Shown here: piece by piece, positions 47,725 through 57,014 of the stretch
Numbering within the stretch: position 1 is the first letter of the stretch
Layout of the letters: every line of letters begins with the position of its first letter
Assembly (NCBI GenBank): GCA_016706275.1
Contig: JADJJY010000002.1
Span: 750,520-814,519 of the forward strand
Reading direction: 5' to 3'
Length of the DNA stretch: 64,000 nt
Source: Chloracidobacterium sp.
Lineage (GTDB): Bacteria > Acidobacteriota > Blastocatellia > Pyrinomonadales > Pyrinomonadaceae
Translations under genes and position numbers: made by a program
The notes under the pieces: generated by a model
Seen by the model: only the letters and a program-made list of their open reading frames with translations
Told to the model about the DNA's origin: nothing
Database searches by the model: none

Positions 47725-48831
47725 TTATTGCTCGCGGCTCGTGCCGGATGATCCGATAAAGTCAGCATCCGTGACGTTGTCGTTAAGCGTGATAACACGG
47801 CTCGGTTGATCAAAGAAGAACCGTCGTGAACGCACAGTAACCACATACGTCTCTCCCGCGGTTAGTCCCGGAACGGTGTATCGTCCGTTGACGCCCGTGG
47901 TGACATTGATCGGCGACACAAGCGAATTACCCGTGACCGTCACAAACGCCCCGCGGATACCTCGGCCCGTATCGGTCAACACACGTCCGCCGATCGAGAC
48001 ATCAGCAGCCGTCGGAGCCAGGAACTCGAGTCCCCATCCGCCTGAGATCGAACCGACCACCGTCTGTGCCGCCTCGACAGGCCGTAGAGAACCGTTGTCA
48101 TCGCGGACAAAGAGTTTCCAAGTGCCGTTGGGGTTGGTCATGCCAAATCCCGTCGGCGGCGTGCCAAATAGTGTCTTGGACGGCGGACGTACAAATGCAC
48201 ATCCCGGCTCGACATACGGCCCGACAGGCGCCGGCCCAAAGAAATTCAAGACAGGTGTCTCGCAGCTAGTCGGACGGAAATGACCCGTCGCGAGCGTCGC
48301 CGAATCGTCCAGAGCGACCGGTGCGATATCGCTAAACGTCAGCGTTACCGGTGCCCCCAGTCCGACCGCGAACGGGCCGCCGACATCGGCCATCAGGATA
48401 TATTTCTGTCCTTGCGGGCCGACCAGCAGCACGTCGATATTGTCCGGGTTGTCATGCCAGATGTCGTAGAGCGTGACACGCATACCGCCGATGATATTCG
48501 GCGCTCCGGCGACAACGATATCAGATGAGTACGGGGTTGCAGCTGACCCTAATGTCATATCGATCGGCTGATGAGGTATGACACTGAGGAACTGCGATGC
48601 CGTGTCGTTGATATTCAAAACGGCTGTCGTTTGCGTGCCCAAGTTTGCATTAGTTGCACCCGACAACGCGAGATTGAGTGTTTCGGGTGTCTCAGGCGTT
48701 GTCTCACCGCAAATGTTTATTAGCACGGTCTGAGTCCCCACATTGGCGCCAAAGTTTATCGTTCGCGGCAGCGGGCTGCCCGGCACGACATAATCGACCG
48801 CCCCCTGTGCACGTCGCTCCGCCCGTGGCAT
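47725..48831 (-). CDS. C-terminal segment of giant protein: Calx-beta end, P-domain-like and REQ domain
   Basis: 368 codons. It becomes in frame at A-V-D-Y-V-V-P-G, completing a Calx-beta domain begun in the upstream segment. A P-domain-like region follows (G-G-M-R-V-T-L-Y-D-I-W-H, L-L-V-G-P-Q-G-Q-K-Y-I-L), then the carboxypeptidase-regulatory-like domain ending TSREQ. The 3' half is highly similar to the ends of the 36717 and 57754 genes. Natural 3' end of the gene that begins at 56821. Confidence 0.82.
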   Translation of the reverse strand: MPRAERRAQGAVDYVVPGSPLPRTINFGANVGTQTVLINICGETTPETPETLNLALSGATNANLGTQTTAVLNINDTASQFLSVIPHQPIDMTLGSAATPYSSDIVVAGAPNIIGGMRVTLYDIWHDNPDNIDVLLVGPQGQKYILMADVGGPFAVGLGAPVTLTFSDIAPVALDDSATLATGHFRPTSCETPVLNFFGPAPVGPYVEPGCAFVRPPSKTLFGTPPTGFGMTNPNGTWKLFVRDDNGSLRPVEAAQTVVGSISGGWGLEFLAPTAADVSIGGRVLTDTGRGIRGAFVTVTGNSLVSPINVTTGVNGRYTVPGLTAGETYVVTVRSRRFFFDQPSRVITLNDNVTDADFIGSSGTSREQ

Positions 48832-51800
48832 GGTCCGCCCGGCGCAGTGTTAAACGAAACGCTTGACGGATTTGTCAGATCGCCCGAGCGGGTGATCGTC
48901 ACGACCGCCGTCTGCGATTCGTCCTCATAGAACTGAGGAGCACTAAACTGTATCTCAGGCAACGGAGCCAGCATCGTAATAACACAGTCGTTACCGTCGC
49001 CGCCCTGATAATCGATCCTCGCGTTGAGGCCGGAACCGAGGAAATTTGTAATAACAAACTCATCCGGCAGTCCCGTAAATTCGCCGGTGATCGCATCAGC
49101 CGTGCCGTCGTTATTGATGATCGTGTACGACGCCAGTGCGGTCGGGGTCGAGCCGGGCGTAAATACGAGGCTCGTGCCCGTGATATCTACCCGACCGGCT
49201 ACGTTCAACTGGCTGTATCCCGAGTCAACCGTCGCAGAATTAATAAATATCCGTAATGTACGACCCGACGCGAGCTTAAATGTCGAAGCCGCTCCGGTCG
49301 TCGCATCGACACCGCTGTTGCCCACAAAGAGGAATCCGGCTGCATTAGGCGATGCTGTTACGTTACCACCTCCACTATCGATCTGGCCCGAATTGATAGC
49401 TATACTCGAGCCGGATGTAAGGTTCATCACCGTCGCCGCCGAGCGTGTGATCGCGGTTGTGGTTATGATATCGCCCGTATTCACGTTACCGATATTGAGC
49501 GTAGCTGCCGTAACCTTGTCGAGCTCTGCATCCGTCAGACCTAGTAAGGTTGCCGAGTCCGCACCACCGAGGTCGATCGCGATACCGGCAGTCTTTTGGC
49601 GATTATTCACCGCATTCGCTCCGGCGTCTATGGAGACCGCCGATGCACCGATATCCATCTTGTCAGCGATAAACGAGTGTGTGGCCCCCGCCAGTGTCAT
49701 CGTCGCGTCGTCCACGATCTGGATACCCGAACTCGTCGGATCCGCGTTTCCGGCTGTTCCCGTAACGGTGAGCTGTCCGCTGCCCGTCGTGACAATACTG
49801 ACCGGCTGTGCCGCTATCGAGTCCTCAAACCGGACGCCGTCCATGTCGGTTCCCGCCGAGGTGCCGGCGGTTCCGGTAATATCGATATCGCCATTTGCCG
49901 ACTGGACCTTGGTCCCGGCAACATTAGCGCCATCAAATCCGGCGCCATAGTTGTCACTTGTTCCGGCTCCACCGGTACCCGCGATCGTGATCTTTGCCGC
50001 GTTTGCAGCAATGATCTGACCGCCATTAGCCGTGTTGACACCTATCTGTCCAAAACCGGATCCGGTACCACCAAATCCGGTGATCGTGATGTCGCCGGAA
50101 TCCGAAGTGATCGTCGTCGGCACGAGCGTGGTTGCATTAAACCCGCCACTGGACACGCCAAATAGGAAACTGGTGCCTGTTCCACCCGTGCCATTCAGTC
50201 CGATCTTAGCTCCGCCCGTTGCTTGGATACGGGCACCATTTGCGGCAAGGATGCCCATATTATTAGTCGTTGTGGCTGCTCCGCCCATACCGATAATGCT
50301 TATTTCGCCTCCGGCAGAGGATACCAGAGCATTGTCGTTTTGGACCGAAACGCCGTGGTTACTGCTCGTGCCGCTGCCGCCGGTACCATTGATGGTGATC
50401 TTGGCGGAACCCGTCGAGACGACGCTTGCGTCCGTATTGACGATGACACCGCTATTCCCGGTGGTCGTCCCTGCCGTCGAACCAAAGCCGGTGATCGAAA
50501 TATCGCCGACTACAGATGAAACGCTTGCCAAGTTAAATATCTCGACACCGCGATTTGTCGCGAGTCCGCCACCACCCGTACCGTTTACGGTGATCGTACC
50601 CGCACCGGCCACTGCCGATGTCGATGTGATCGAACCGCCGGTCAGGAACACGCCGCGATGCGAGCCAGTCGCAACATCATTACCACCCTTACCACTAACA
50701 AGGATATTGCCGGTGCCCGATGTGGTCAGCAGGCTGCCGGTATTTAATGTCACACCGCGGAAATTACCCGCTGTCGGTGTCAACTGTTGGTTAGCCTCGA
50801 CCGTGATGCCGCCATTGACAGCCGTTATGCTGCCGACAAATGTTGCCTGTTGTGAGACCTTAATGGTTGCCGAACCTGTACCTGACAGGGCAAGCGTGCC
50901 GGAATTAAGGTTAAATTGATCAGTGCCCGGTGAGACATCGTCATCTTGCAGATCGACATTGAGGTTATTACCGGAAGCAAAGTTGATACTCGTTGCAATA
51001 TTAACGGTGTCGTTTCCCGTACCGCCATTTATCGTCAAATTCGCACCAAAGCCGCTGCCAAATCCGTTGACGTTGATCGTATCGTCACCCGTATCGCCGC
51101 CGTTGATCTGGAGCGATGTGGTCGGGTTGTTGAATGTCACCGACTCACCGCCTACGTTTGAATCGACCGCTGTCTGGCCGCCGCCAGCATCCGTTGCGGT
51201 TATCGTTTCAGTGACGTTGCTGTAATTCAACACGACATTAGCCGCGTTAACCGACGAGCTTACCGGTTCGAGCCCCGTATAGGTGATCGTGCCGGCCGTC
51301 GAGCCGGCGAGCACAACGTTGCCGTCGTTTTCGTTGGTAAAGTTAAAGGTTTGCGTCGTCGCCGAACCGCCTACGATATTGAGTTTATCGCCCGCCCCGG
51401 TCGTATTGGCCCCGCCGCTAAAGCTTATCCCGCCTACGGCTAAGCCGGCCGCATCGCCTGACGGGTCTGCTCCCGGAATGATGTCGCAGCCGGAAAGATC
51501 TACGTTCAGCGTGTCGCTACCGTCAAAGGTGTTGACCGATATGCTAGTGAGCCCCGCGAGCGGCACGTCAACAGTGTTCGCATTAACCTGTGTCGTTCCA
51601 GGACCAGCACCGATCGTACGGCCCGGATCATTGATACGCAAGTTGCTGCTGTTACACGACAGTGTGATCGTATCAGCGGACGAACCGCCGTTGTCGTCGC
51701 TGACCATCAAGGCACCGCTTGTTAACGTTACGCCGGTTTCAACGATCGCAGGCGTCGTAAATTGCTCTACTGTTCCAAACCCTGTTCCGATAGTATTAGC

Positions 51801-53588
51801 TGCTAAAGCACAGTAGAAATATGTCGTCGAAGGTGCGAGCCCTGTCACGCCTTGCGTGTATGCGACTGCCGAATTACCGCTGCCGAGCGAGCTGCCGCCC
51901 GAGATCGGAGCACGTGTGCCAAATGTGTCGTTACAGGTGCCCGGGCTAACGGTTGAGTAACGGAACCAGCCGGTCGTCGCTGCTCCGCCCGGATTAGCCG
52001 AACCATCTAGAGTAGCGGTCGTTTGCGTCACCGCGGTTGCCGCGTTGGTCGTGACAACCGGCAAAGCGGCAAGCGTCGTAAAGCTGAGCACCGCGCCAAA
52101 CGATGTGCCGAGACTATTGCTGGCAATTCCGCAATAGTAGTATGTGGTTCCCGGCAAGAGACTGGAGATCGCGTTTGAATAAGCAACCGCTGACGTTCCC
52201 GCACCGAGAGCCGTGCCGCCGCTGGCCGGTGCCCGCGTGCCAAATGTGTCGTCACAGGTACCCGGGTCGGTCGTCGAATAACGGAACCAGCCCGTCGTCG
52301 CCAAACCATTTGGGTTGGCGGCGGCGTTCAATGTCGCGGTTGTCGCCGTAACTAGCGTCGCAGCGTTCGTCGTCACGCTAGGTTCGCCAGCCGAGGCTGA
52401 AAATGACATAACTGTTCCAAACGAAGTTCCTATAGTATTCGAGGCGATCGCACAATAGTAATAGGTTATTGCCGGCGACAGCCCGGTTATCGCCTGACTA
52501 AATGCCATCGCAGAATTGCCGCTGCCAAGCGAGGAACCGCCCGATGCAGGTGCCCTTATGCCAAATGTGTCATTGCACGTACCCGGGTCGGTCGTCGAAT
52601 AACGGAACCAACCGGTCGTCGCTGCTCCGCCCGGATTAGCGGTGCCGTTTAGTGTCGCCGTTACTTTTGTGATCAGCGTCGCGGCGTTGGTCGTGACCGT
52701 CGGAGCCTCGGCGAGCGCTGTAAAGCTAAGCACCGCACCAAACCTGGTGCCGAGACTATTACTGGCAATACCGCAATAGTAGTATGTGTTTCCGGGCAAG
52801 AGACTGGAAATGGCGTTCGAATAAGCAACCGCCGCTGTACCCGCACCAAGCGATGTTCCGCCGCTCGCGGGTGCCCGCGTGCCAAATGTGTCGTTACAGG
52901 TACCAGGGTCGGTCGTCGAATAACGGAACCAGCCCGTCGCGGCATCGGAATTCGGATTAGCGGCGGCGTTCAATGTCGCCGATGTCGATGTCACCAGGGT
53001 CGCTGCGTTTGTCGTCACCGTCGGTGCGTCAGGCGTTGAGAAGCTAAGCACCGCACCAAACCTCGTGCCGACCGAGTTCTGAGCGATAGCACAATAATAA
53101 TAAGTCGTTGCTGCCGTCAGGCCGGAGATCGCTTGCGTAAATGCAACCGCTGACGTTCCCGCACCAAGTGCCGTTCCGCCGGTCGCCGGGGCACGCGTGC
53201 CAAAGCTGTCATTACAGGTACCGGGGCTAGTCGTAGCGTAGCGGAAATATCCGGTCGCCGCGTCGCCGTTCGGATTAGCCGTGCCGTTTAGCGTAGCCGT
53301 CGTAGATGTGACCAGCGAAGCCAGGTCGGTCGTGACCGTCGGTGCCGCAAGCGTCGTAAACTGCTGCAACGTGCCAAACGCCGTTCCGCCCGTGTTCTGC
53401 GCGATCGCGCAGTAGAAATATGTCGTCCCAGCCACCAGTCCGGTTAATCCCTGCGTATATGCAACCGCTGATGTTCCGGACCCAAGGTCCGAACCGCCGC
53501 TGGCCGGGGCCCGCGTTCCAAAGCTGTCATTACACGTTCCCGGGTCCGTCGTCGAATAACGGTACCAACCAAAGGTAGGACTCGCCAT
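48756..53588 (-). CDS. Central segment of giant protein: Fn3 array and beta-solenoid
   Basis: 1610 codons. In frame from about 53585 (S-P-T-F-G-W-Y-R-Y) to about 48845. Six Fn3-like units come first (to about residue 610), then an autotransporter-like beta-solenoid with repeated G-G-x-I-x-I-x-G-x-G-G units (about 700-1400), the E-F-V-I-T-N-F-L-G-S-G-L-N-A block also present in the 44609 product, and the start of a Calx-beta domain (I-Q-F-S-A-P-Q-F-Y-E-D-E-S-Q-T-A). The last 25 codons are out of frame. Part of the 47725-56821 gene, about 3030 residues in all. Confidence 0.82.
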   Translation of the reverse strand: MASPTFGWYRYSTTDPGTCNDSFGTRAPASGGSDLGSGTSAVAYTQGLTGLVAGTTYFYCAIAQNTGGTAFGTLQQFTTLAAPTVTTDLASLVTSTTATLNGTANPNGDAATGYFRYATTSPGTCNDSFGTRAPATGGTALGAGTSAVAFTQAISGLTAATTYYYCAIAQNSVGTRFGAVLSFSTPDAPTVTTNAATLVTSTSATLNAAANPNSDAATGWFRYSTTDPGTCNDTFGTRAPASGGTSLGAGTAAVAYSNAISSLLPGNTYYYCGIASNSLGTRFGAVLSFTALAEAPTVTTNAATLITKVTATLNGTANPGGAATTGWFRYSTTDPGTCNDTFGIRAPASGGSSLGSGNSAMAFSQAITGLSPAITYYYCAIASNTIGTSFGTVMSFSASAGEPSVTTNAATLVTATTATLNAAANPNGLATTGWFRYSTTDPGTCDDTFGTRAPASGGTALGAGTSAVAYSNAISSLLPGTTYYYCGIASNSLGTSFGAVLSFTTLAALPVVTTNAATAVTQTTATLDGSANPGGAATTGWFRYSTVSPGTCNDTFGTRAPISGGSSLGSGNSAVAYTQGVTGLAPSTTYFYCALAANTIGTGFGTVEQFTTPAIVETGVTLTSGALMVSDDNGGSSADTITLSCNSSNLRINDPGRTIGAGPGTTQVNANTVDVPLAGLTSISVNTFDGSDTLNVDLSGCDIIPGADPSGDAAGLAVGGISFSGGANTTGAGDKLNIVGGSATTQTFNFTNENDGNVVLAGSTAGTITYTGLEPVSSSVNAANVVLNYSNVTETITATDAGGGQTAVDSNVGGESVTFNNPTTSLQINGGDTGDDTINVNGFGSGFGANLTINGGTGNDTVNIATSINFASGNNLNVDLQDDDVSPGTDQFNLNSGTLALSGTGSATIKVSQQATFVGSITAVNGGITVEANQQLTPTAGNFRGVTLNTGSLLTTSGTGNILVSGKGGNDVATGSHRGVFLTGGSITSTSAVAGAGTITVNGTGGGGLATNRGVEIFNLASVSSVVGDISITGFGSTAGTTTGNSGVIVNTDASVVSTGSAKITINGTGGSGTSSNHGVSVQNDNALVSSAGGEISIIGMGGAATTTNNMGILAANGARIQATGGAKIGLNGTGGTGTSFLFGVSSGGFNATTLVPTTITSDSGDITITGFGGTGSGFGQIGVNTANGGQIIAANAAKITIAGTGGAGTSDNYGAGFDGANVAGTKVQSANGDIDITGTAGTSAGTDMDGVRFEDSIAAQPVSIVTTGSGQLTVTGTAGNADPTSSGIQIVDDATMTLAGATHSFIADKMDIGASAVSIDAGANAVNNRQKTAGIAIDLGGADSATLLGLTDAELDKVTAATLNIGNVNTGDIITTTAITRSAATVMNLTSGSSIAINSGQIDSGGGNVTASPNAAGFLFVGNSGVDATTGAASTFKLASGRTLRIFINSATVDSGYSQLNVAGRVDITGTSLVFTPGSTPTALASYTIINNDGTADAITGEFTGLPDEFVITNFLGSGLNARIDYQGGDGNDCVITMLAPLPEIQFSAPQFYEDESQTAVVTITRSGDLTNPSSVSFNTAPGGPCHGRSDVHRGRSIMSCRAARCRER

Positions 53589-53665
53589 TCGGATTACCCG
53601 TGCCGTTTAGCGTCGCCGTAGTCGCCGTGACCAGCGTAGCTGCGTTTGTCGTGACGGTTGGCGGA
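51745..53665 (-). repeat. Six tandem Fn3-like repeats
   Basis: Each unit is about 105 residues (about 320 nt) with near-constant A-T-T-G-W-F-R-Y-S-T-T-D-P-G-T-C-N-D-T-F-G and T-Y-Y-Y-C. Units 3 and 5 are almost identical, suggesting recent duplication or gene conversion. Confidence 0.8.
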
Positions 53666-55587
53666 TTTGCGTCGTCATTAACGATCGTCACCGTCGAGGT
53701 CGCTTGTGGACCCATGGCGGCATTAAAGACGGTCGTAAAGGACATGTTGATCGTCTCGTTGGGCTCGATGGTCGTATCGCCGTTGACGGTTACCAAGATA
53801 TTCTTGGAGCCTGTCTCGCCGTCTGCCCAAGTGACGGTGCCGCTAGTTGCCACATAGTCGTTGTCGGCAAGCGTAGCTGTGCCGTCGCCGGTCGTGTAAG
53901 CGACAGCCGCGGTGCCGTATGAGCCGCCGGTTCGCGTCACGGTAACGGTGGCGGTGTGGCTGCTAGAGTTCAGTTCGGTGTCGTTAAAGTTCGCCGCTGT
54001 GAATTCGACCGTTCCCGGTGAATAGCATTTGCCGAGGGAATTTGCCGCATAGATCGATTGGATCTCGCCCGCGCTAAGAGCGCGGTTGAATAGCTCGATC
54101 TCGTCCTGCTTGCCGTTTGCAAACTCGGCGATACCGAGGAATTGATCGTAGCGCGCTCCTATGATGGCTCCGGTCGTGCCGCCGTTTAGAGCCGCGGTCG
54201 TAATGCTGCCGCTGCCAACTGCTACGCCATCGAGATAGTAGGTATAGGTTCCGCCCGTTCGGACGAGCGCCACGTGATACCACTGTCCCGGATTGAGAGT
54301 GATCGCGTTAGAGTTGATATCAACGTAGCCCGGTGCCCAATACGCAAAGTTGAGCCTCTGGCCGCCGCCCCACGCACCGTTGTTACCGTAGCCGAGCGTC
54401 CAGAGATTAAATGCTCCCTGATTCTCGTTACCGGCGGAAATAATGCGCTCCGTGCCGACTCCGTCAACCGGATTTATCCACGCATCTATCGTAAAGTCAC
54501 CCGTGAGATCCCACTTAGCATTGTCAGGAGTCGTTACGTAATCACCACTGCCGTCAAAGCCAAACGACTGTCCGACGATGCCGGACGCTGTGGCTGTCGC
54601 ATTACCGACGAGCGTGCCGTGCGTTCCAAACACCTCGTGGGCATTCCCTTCGCCCTTGAACCACGTCGTCATATTTGCGGGCGGTGTAACGCAAACCGCG
54701 ACTACATCCCACTCATAAGTCGCAGGTGTCGCGTCGGCGTTGCCGGCTGGATCGATCGCACGGACGTTAAATGTGTGATGGGCGACGCTCAGGCCGGTGT
54801 AGGTCTTAGGCGAAGTGCAAGCCGAATATCCGCCGCCGTCTAACTGACACTCAAATGTAAAGAGGGCAACGTCCGGTGCGGCTTTCTTCGATCCTTCTGC
54901 CAATGATTGGCTGCCGTTAAACTCAAATGTCGCGTCCGTGCTCGACGTGGTCAACGGAGGCATGATGTCGATGGTTGTAACCGCAGGGATATCATCGTGC
55001 GTGTACGAAAAGGAACCCGAGCATGGCGATATGTTGCCGGCGGCGTCCATCGCCCTGGCATACATGCTCGTCGTCGCGTTTGCCGGAACGGTCACGCCGA
55101 TGGCAAAATTGCCGCCGGTTGCAAAGGCGCTTTGTAAAAGTCCCGTGGTACAGTCGCTGGTGGTAAACACCGAGACAAAGGAATCTGCCTCTGCCGTGCC
55201 GTTTATGGTCGGAGTAACGCTCGAATTATTTGGCGACCCAGGCGTACTGCCGGTAATGACCGGAGATGCCGGTATAGACTTGTCAACCGTGTACACCTCG
55301 CCAACGTACGGTAATGTCGTCGAGATGCCCGGCGTTAGGCCGGTGGCGTTAACCAGGTTTATCCCGAGCGTGCCGTCGCCGGTGCCGGTGTTGACGCTGA
55401 TGTTCCACTGGGTGTCCGTAACACCAACTCCCTGAGGGCCGACACTCGTGATCGAAGGCCCGGTCAATCCACTATTGACGAGAGCAAAATTGCTTGGCGT
55501 AAGGCCGCCAACCTCATCGGCAAACACGATCGCCCAAATGGCCTCATTTTCATTCAACGGATTTCCTAGCTGCCGCGTCAAAGACAC
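53530..55587 (-). CDS. Segment of giant protein: Ig-like, LamG and Calx-beta modules
   Basis: 685 codons; the in-frame part really runs from about 55757 to 53585. Two Ig-like modules come first (S-L-T-R-Q-x-x-N-P ... V-Y-T-V-D-K; then T-P-T-I-N-G-T-A-E-A-D-S), followed by an F-E-C-Q-L-D-G-G-G-Y-S-A-C module. A LamG domain (about 300-525) ends F-N-R-A-L-S-A-G-E-I-Q-S-I-Y. A Calx-beta domain (T-V-T-R-T-G-G-S-Y-G-T) and the first Fn3 strand follow. The order of the Ig and FECxLDGG modules repeats that in the 16409 giant (8525-9400). Internal segment of the 47725-56821 gene. Confidence 0.8.
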   Translation of the reverse strand: MSLTRQLGNPLNENEAIWAIVFADEVGGLTPSNFALVNSGLTGPSITSVGPQGVGVTDTQWNISVNTGTGDGTLGINLVNATGLTPGISTTLPYVGEVYTVDKSIPASPVITGSTPGSPNNSSVTPTINGTAEADSFVSVFTTSDCTTGLLQSAFATGGNFAIGVTVPANATTSMYARAMDAAGNISPCSGSFSYTHDDIPAVTTIDIMPPLTTSSTDATFEFNGSQSLAEGSKKAAPDVALFTFECQLDGGGYSACTSPKTYTGLSVAHHTFNVRAIDPAGNADATPATYEWDVVAVCVTPPANMTTWFKGEGNAHEVFGTHGTLVGNATATASGIVGQSFGFDGSGDYVTTPDNAKWDLTGDFTIDAWINPVDGVGTERIISAGNENQGAFNLWTLGYGNNGAWGGGQRLNFAYWAPGYVDINSNAITLNPGQWYHVALVRTGGTYTYYLDGVAVGSGSITTAALNGGTTGAIIGARYDQFLGIAEFANGKQDEIELFNRALSAGEIQSIYAANSLGKCYSPGTVEFTAANFNDTELNSSSHTATVTVTRTGGSYGTAAVAYTTGDGTATLADNDYVATSGTVTWADGETGSKNILVTVNGDTTIEPNETINMSFTTVFNAAMGPQATSTVTIVNDDANPPTVTTNAATLVTATTATLNGTGNPNGESYLWLVPLFDDGPGNV

Positions 55588-55738
55588 GACCGTCGTCGAT
55601 GGTGCCGCCGCGACCGGTGCGGAGGCAACGCCGCGAAACGCTGCATTGGCGCCCAGCGTAACTGGGTTCCCTGTGAGCGTAATATTTGCAGCTGTGCCAG
55701 AAAGGGTACCAGTTGATCCAGTTGCATCGGTAATTGTT

Positions 55739-56821
55739 TCAATTTTCGCGACGCTTGAAAGATAAAGTTACGGTTGTACCTGAAACCGAGGCGGTAACGC
55801 CTGAAAATGTTGAACCGCTACCAGTGATCGTTGCAGTACCGCGAGGGGTTGTTGTCCCAGAAATACTGTATTTCTTAAGGCTTGCCCCGTCAGCAAGATA
55901 ACACGTATTTATTAACCCGCTAGTACCTACATCAAGACAATAAAAACCTGTCGCATTGGTAGGAGCATTTCCTGCAACAGAACCAAGTAACTGAGTTACT
56001 GTTCCGGTTGAGGTCGGCAACCCAGATATCTTATTAAAAGTAGTCGAGGTGGTGTAGTATATATCTCCACCGAAAACATTAACCACACGAGAATTGCCCG
56101 AGCCTGAAACGGTTACGGCTGTATTACCTCCAAACGGGGAGTAGGAGACAAACGGCGTATTCGACCCAGCCGAATAAACATTTGAACCCGCGATAACAGC
56201 ACTCCGAATGTTACCTGTACTATAAATCGAAGCCGCGCCCGAACCTATCAAAGCCGTGGATGTATCAACTGCTCCACTTGAACTCACACGCCCAACTACT
56301 CGGTTAACATCACCACCACCACCGTTATTGGTGGTAGCAACAATCGCCGCGGTCGCAGGGGCCGCATTGTATCCCGCTACAGTTATGTATTGTCCGTCGC
56401 TAGACCGAGCTATCTGCCCCTCGGAAGTCGCTGATCCAGCAACCGTTAAGGCTCTATTTCCGGCACCCGCTGGAGTAGTTGGGAGGGCAATCGTTTGTAC
56501 ATACGTACCGGTTGGGGTATATTCGTCCAAAAATCCAGCAGATGCCGCCGATGAGAGTACGGTTGAGCCATCACCGGCACGATAAACGACCAAATTACCC
56601 GGCGTAAATGCCGCGGTTGGCGCAGATGGATCGTCTGCAGTCTGAGCTAGAGGCGCAGTGGTGCTTTGTGGCGTCGTTACTGACGCCATGCCAAAGAATT
56701 CCTGAACCGAGTCTATGAAAGCAAATGGGGTTGATCGTGTGGCGGTGGCGGTGATGGCCGCGAGGGCGATCAGGACGGTTGCAACGATAGCAAAACGGAA
56801 CGACGGTCGGTTCTTAAACAT
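55739..56821 (-). CDS. N-terminal segment of giant protein: signal, FxDS motif and propeller-like region
   Basis: 360 codons. M-F-K-N-R start with GCCGGAGAA 8 nt upstream, a signal peptide to about residue 27, then F-A-F-I-D-S-V-Q-E-F-F-G. The rest (about 60-350) has repeated V-Y-R/S-A-G, S-S-D-G-Q-Y-I-T-V-A and T-V-T-G-S-G motifs suggesting a beta-propeller. An extra A in TTTCAAG (near 55756-55759) shifts the frame to the stop at 55739. Without it the frame reads S-V-A-K-I-E-T-I-T-D-A-T-G-S and joins the next segment. Confidence 0.82.
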   Translation of the reverse strand: MFKNRPSFRFAIVATVLIALAAITATATRSTPFAFIDSVQEFFGMASVTTPQSTTAPLAQTADDPSAPTAAFTPGNLVVYRAGDGSTVLSSAASAGFLDEYTPTGTYVQTIALPTTPAGAGNRALTVAGSATSEGQIARSSDGQYITVAGYNAAPATAAIVATTNNGGGGDVNRVVGRVSSSGAVDTSTALIGSGAASIYSTGNIRSAVIAGSNVYSAGSNTPFVSYSPFGGNTAVTVSGSGNSRVVNVFGGDIYYTTSTTFNKISGLPTSTGTVTQLLGSVAGNAPTNATGFYCLDVGTSGLINTCYLADGASLKKYSISGTTTPRGTATITGSGSTFSGVTASVSGTTVTLSFKRREN

Positions 56822-56935
56822 AAAGAAAGTTCTCCGGCTGTATTGTTTTTTCTTCTAAAAACACAAATAACCCCGCGACATGACTCACGGAGAGTGTTCT
56901 CAAATAAAATATACTGAAATTAACTTAATACAGTG

Positions 56936-56963
56936 ATTATAGGCAGTTATCGCTCCAAGTCAA
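56936..56963 (-). promoter_or_regulatory. Sigma70-type promoter of the 56821 gene
   Basis: TTGACT (56958-56963), 16-nt spacer ending GCC, TATAAT (56936-56941), about 115 nt before the ATG. Same architecture as the promoter at 16527-16554. Confidence 0.75.
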
Positions 56964-57014
56964 GCCACTTTGGATGCAAGTGACGAGGGAAAAGGGACGA
57001 GGGACGAGATCAAT

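Noticed and set aside
51745..53665. CRISPR array
   Set aside because: The repeats are about 320-nt coding units, not short repeats with unique spacers, and no cas gene is present.
25040..55760. Programmed ribosomal frameshifting
   Set aside because: The sites share no slippery heptamer or common downstream structure and need different frame changes, so error or mutation is simpler.
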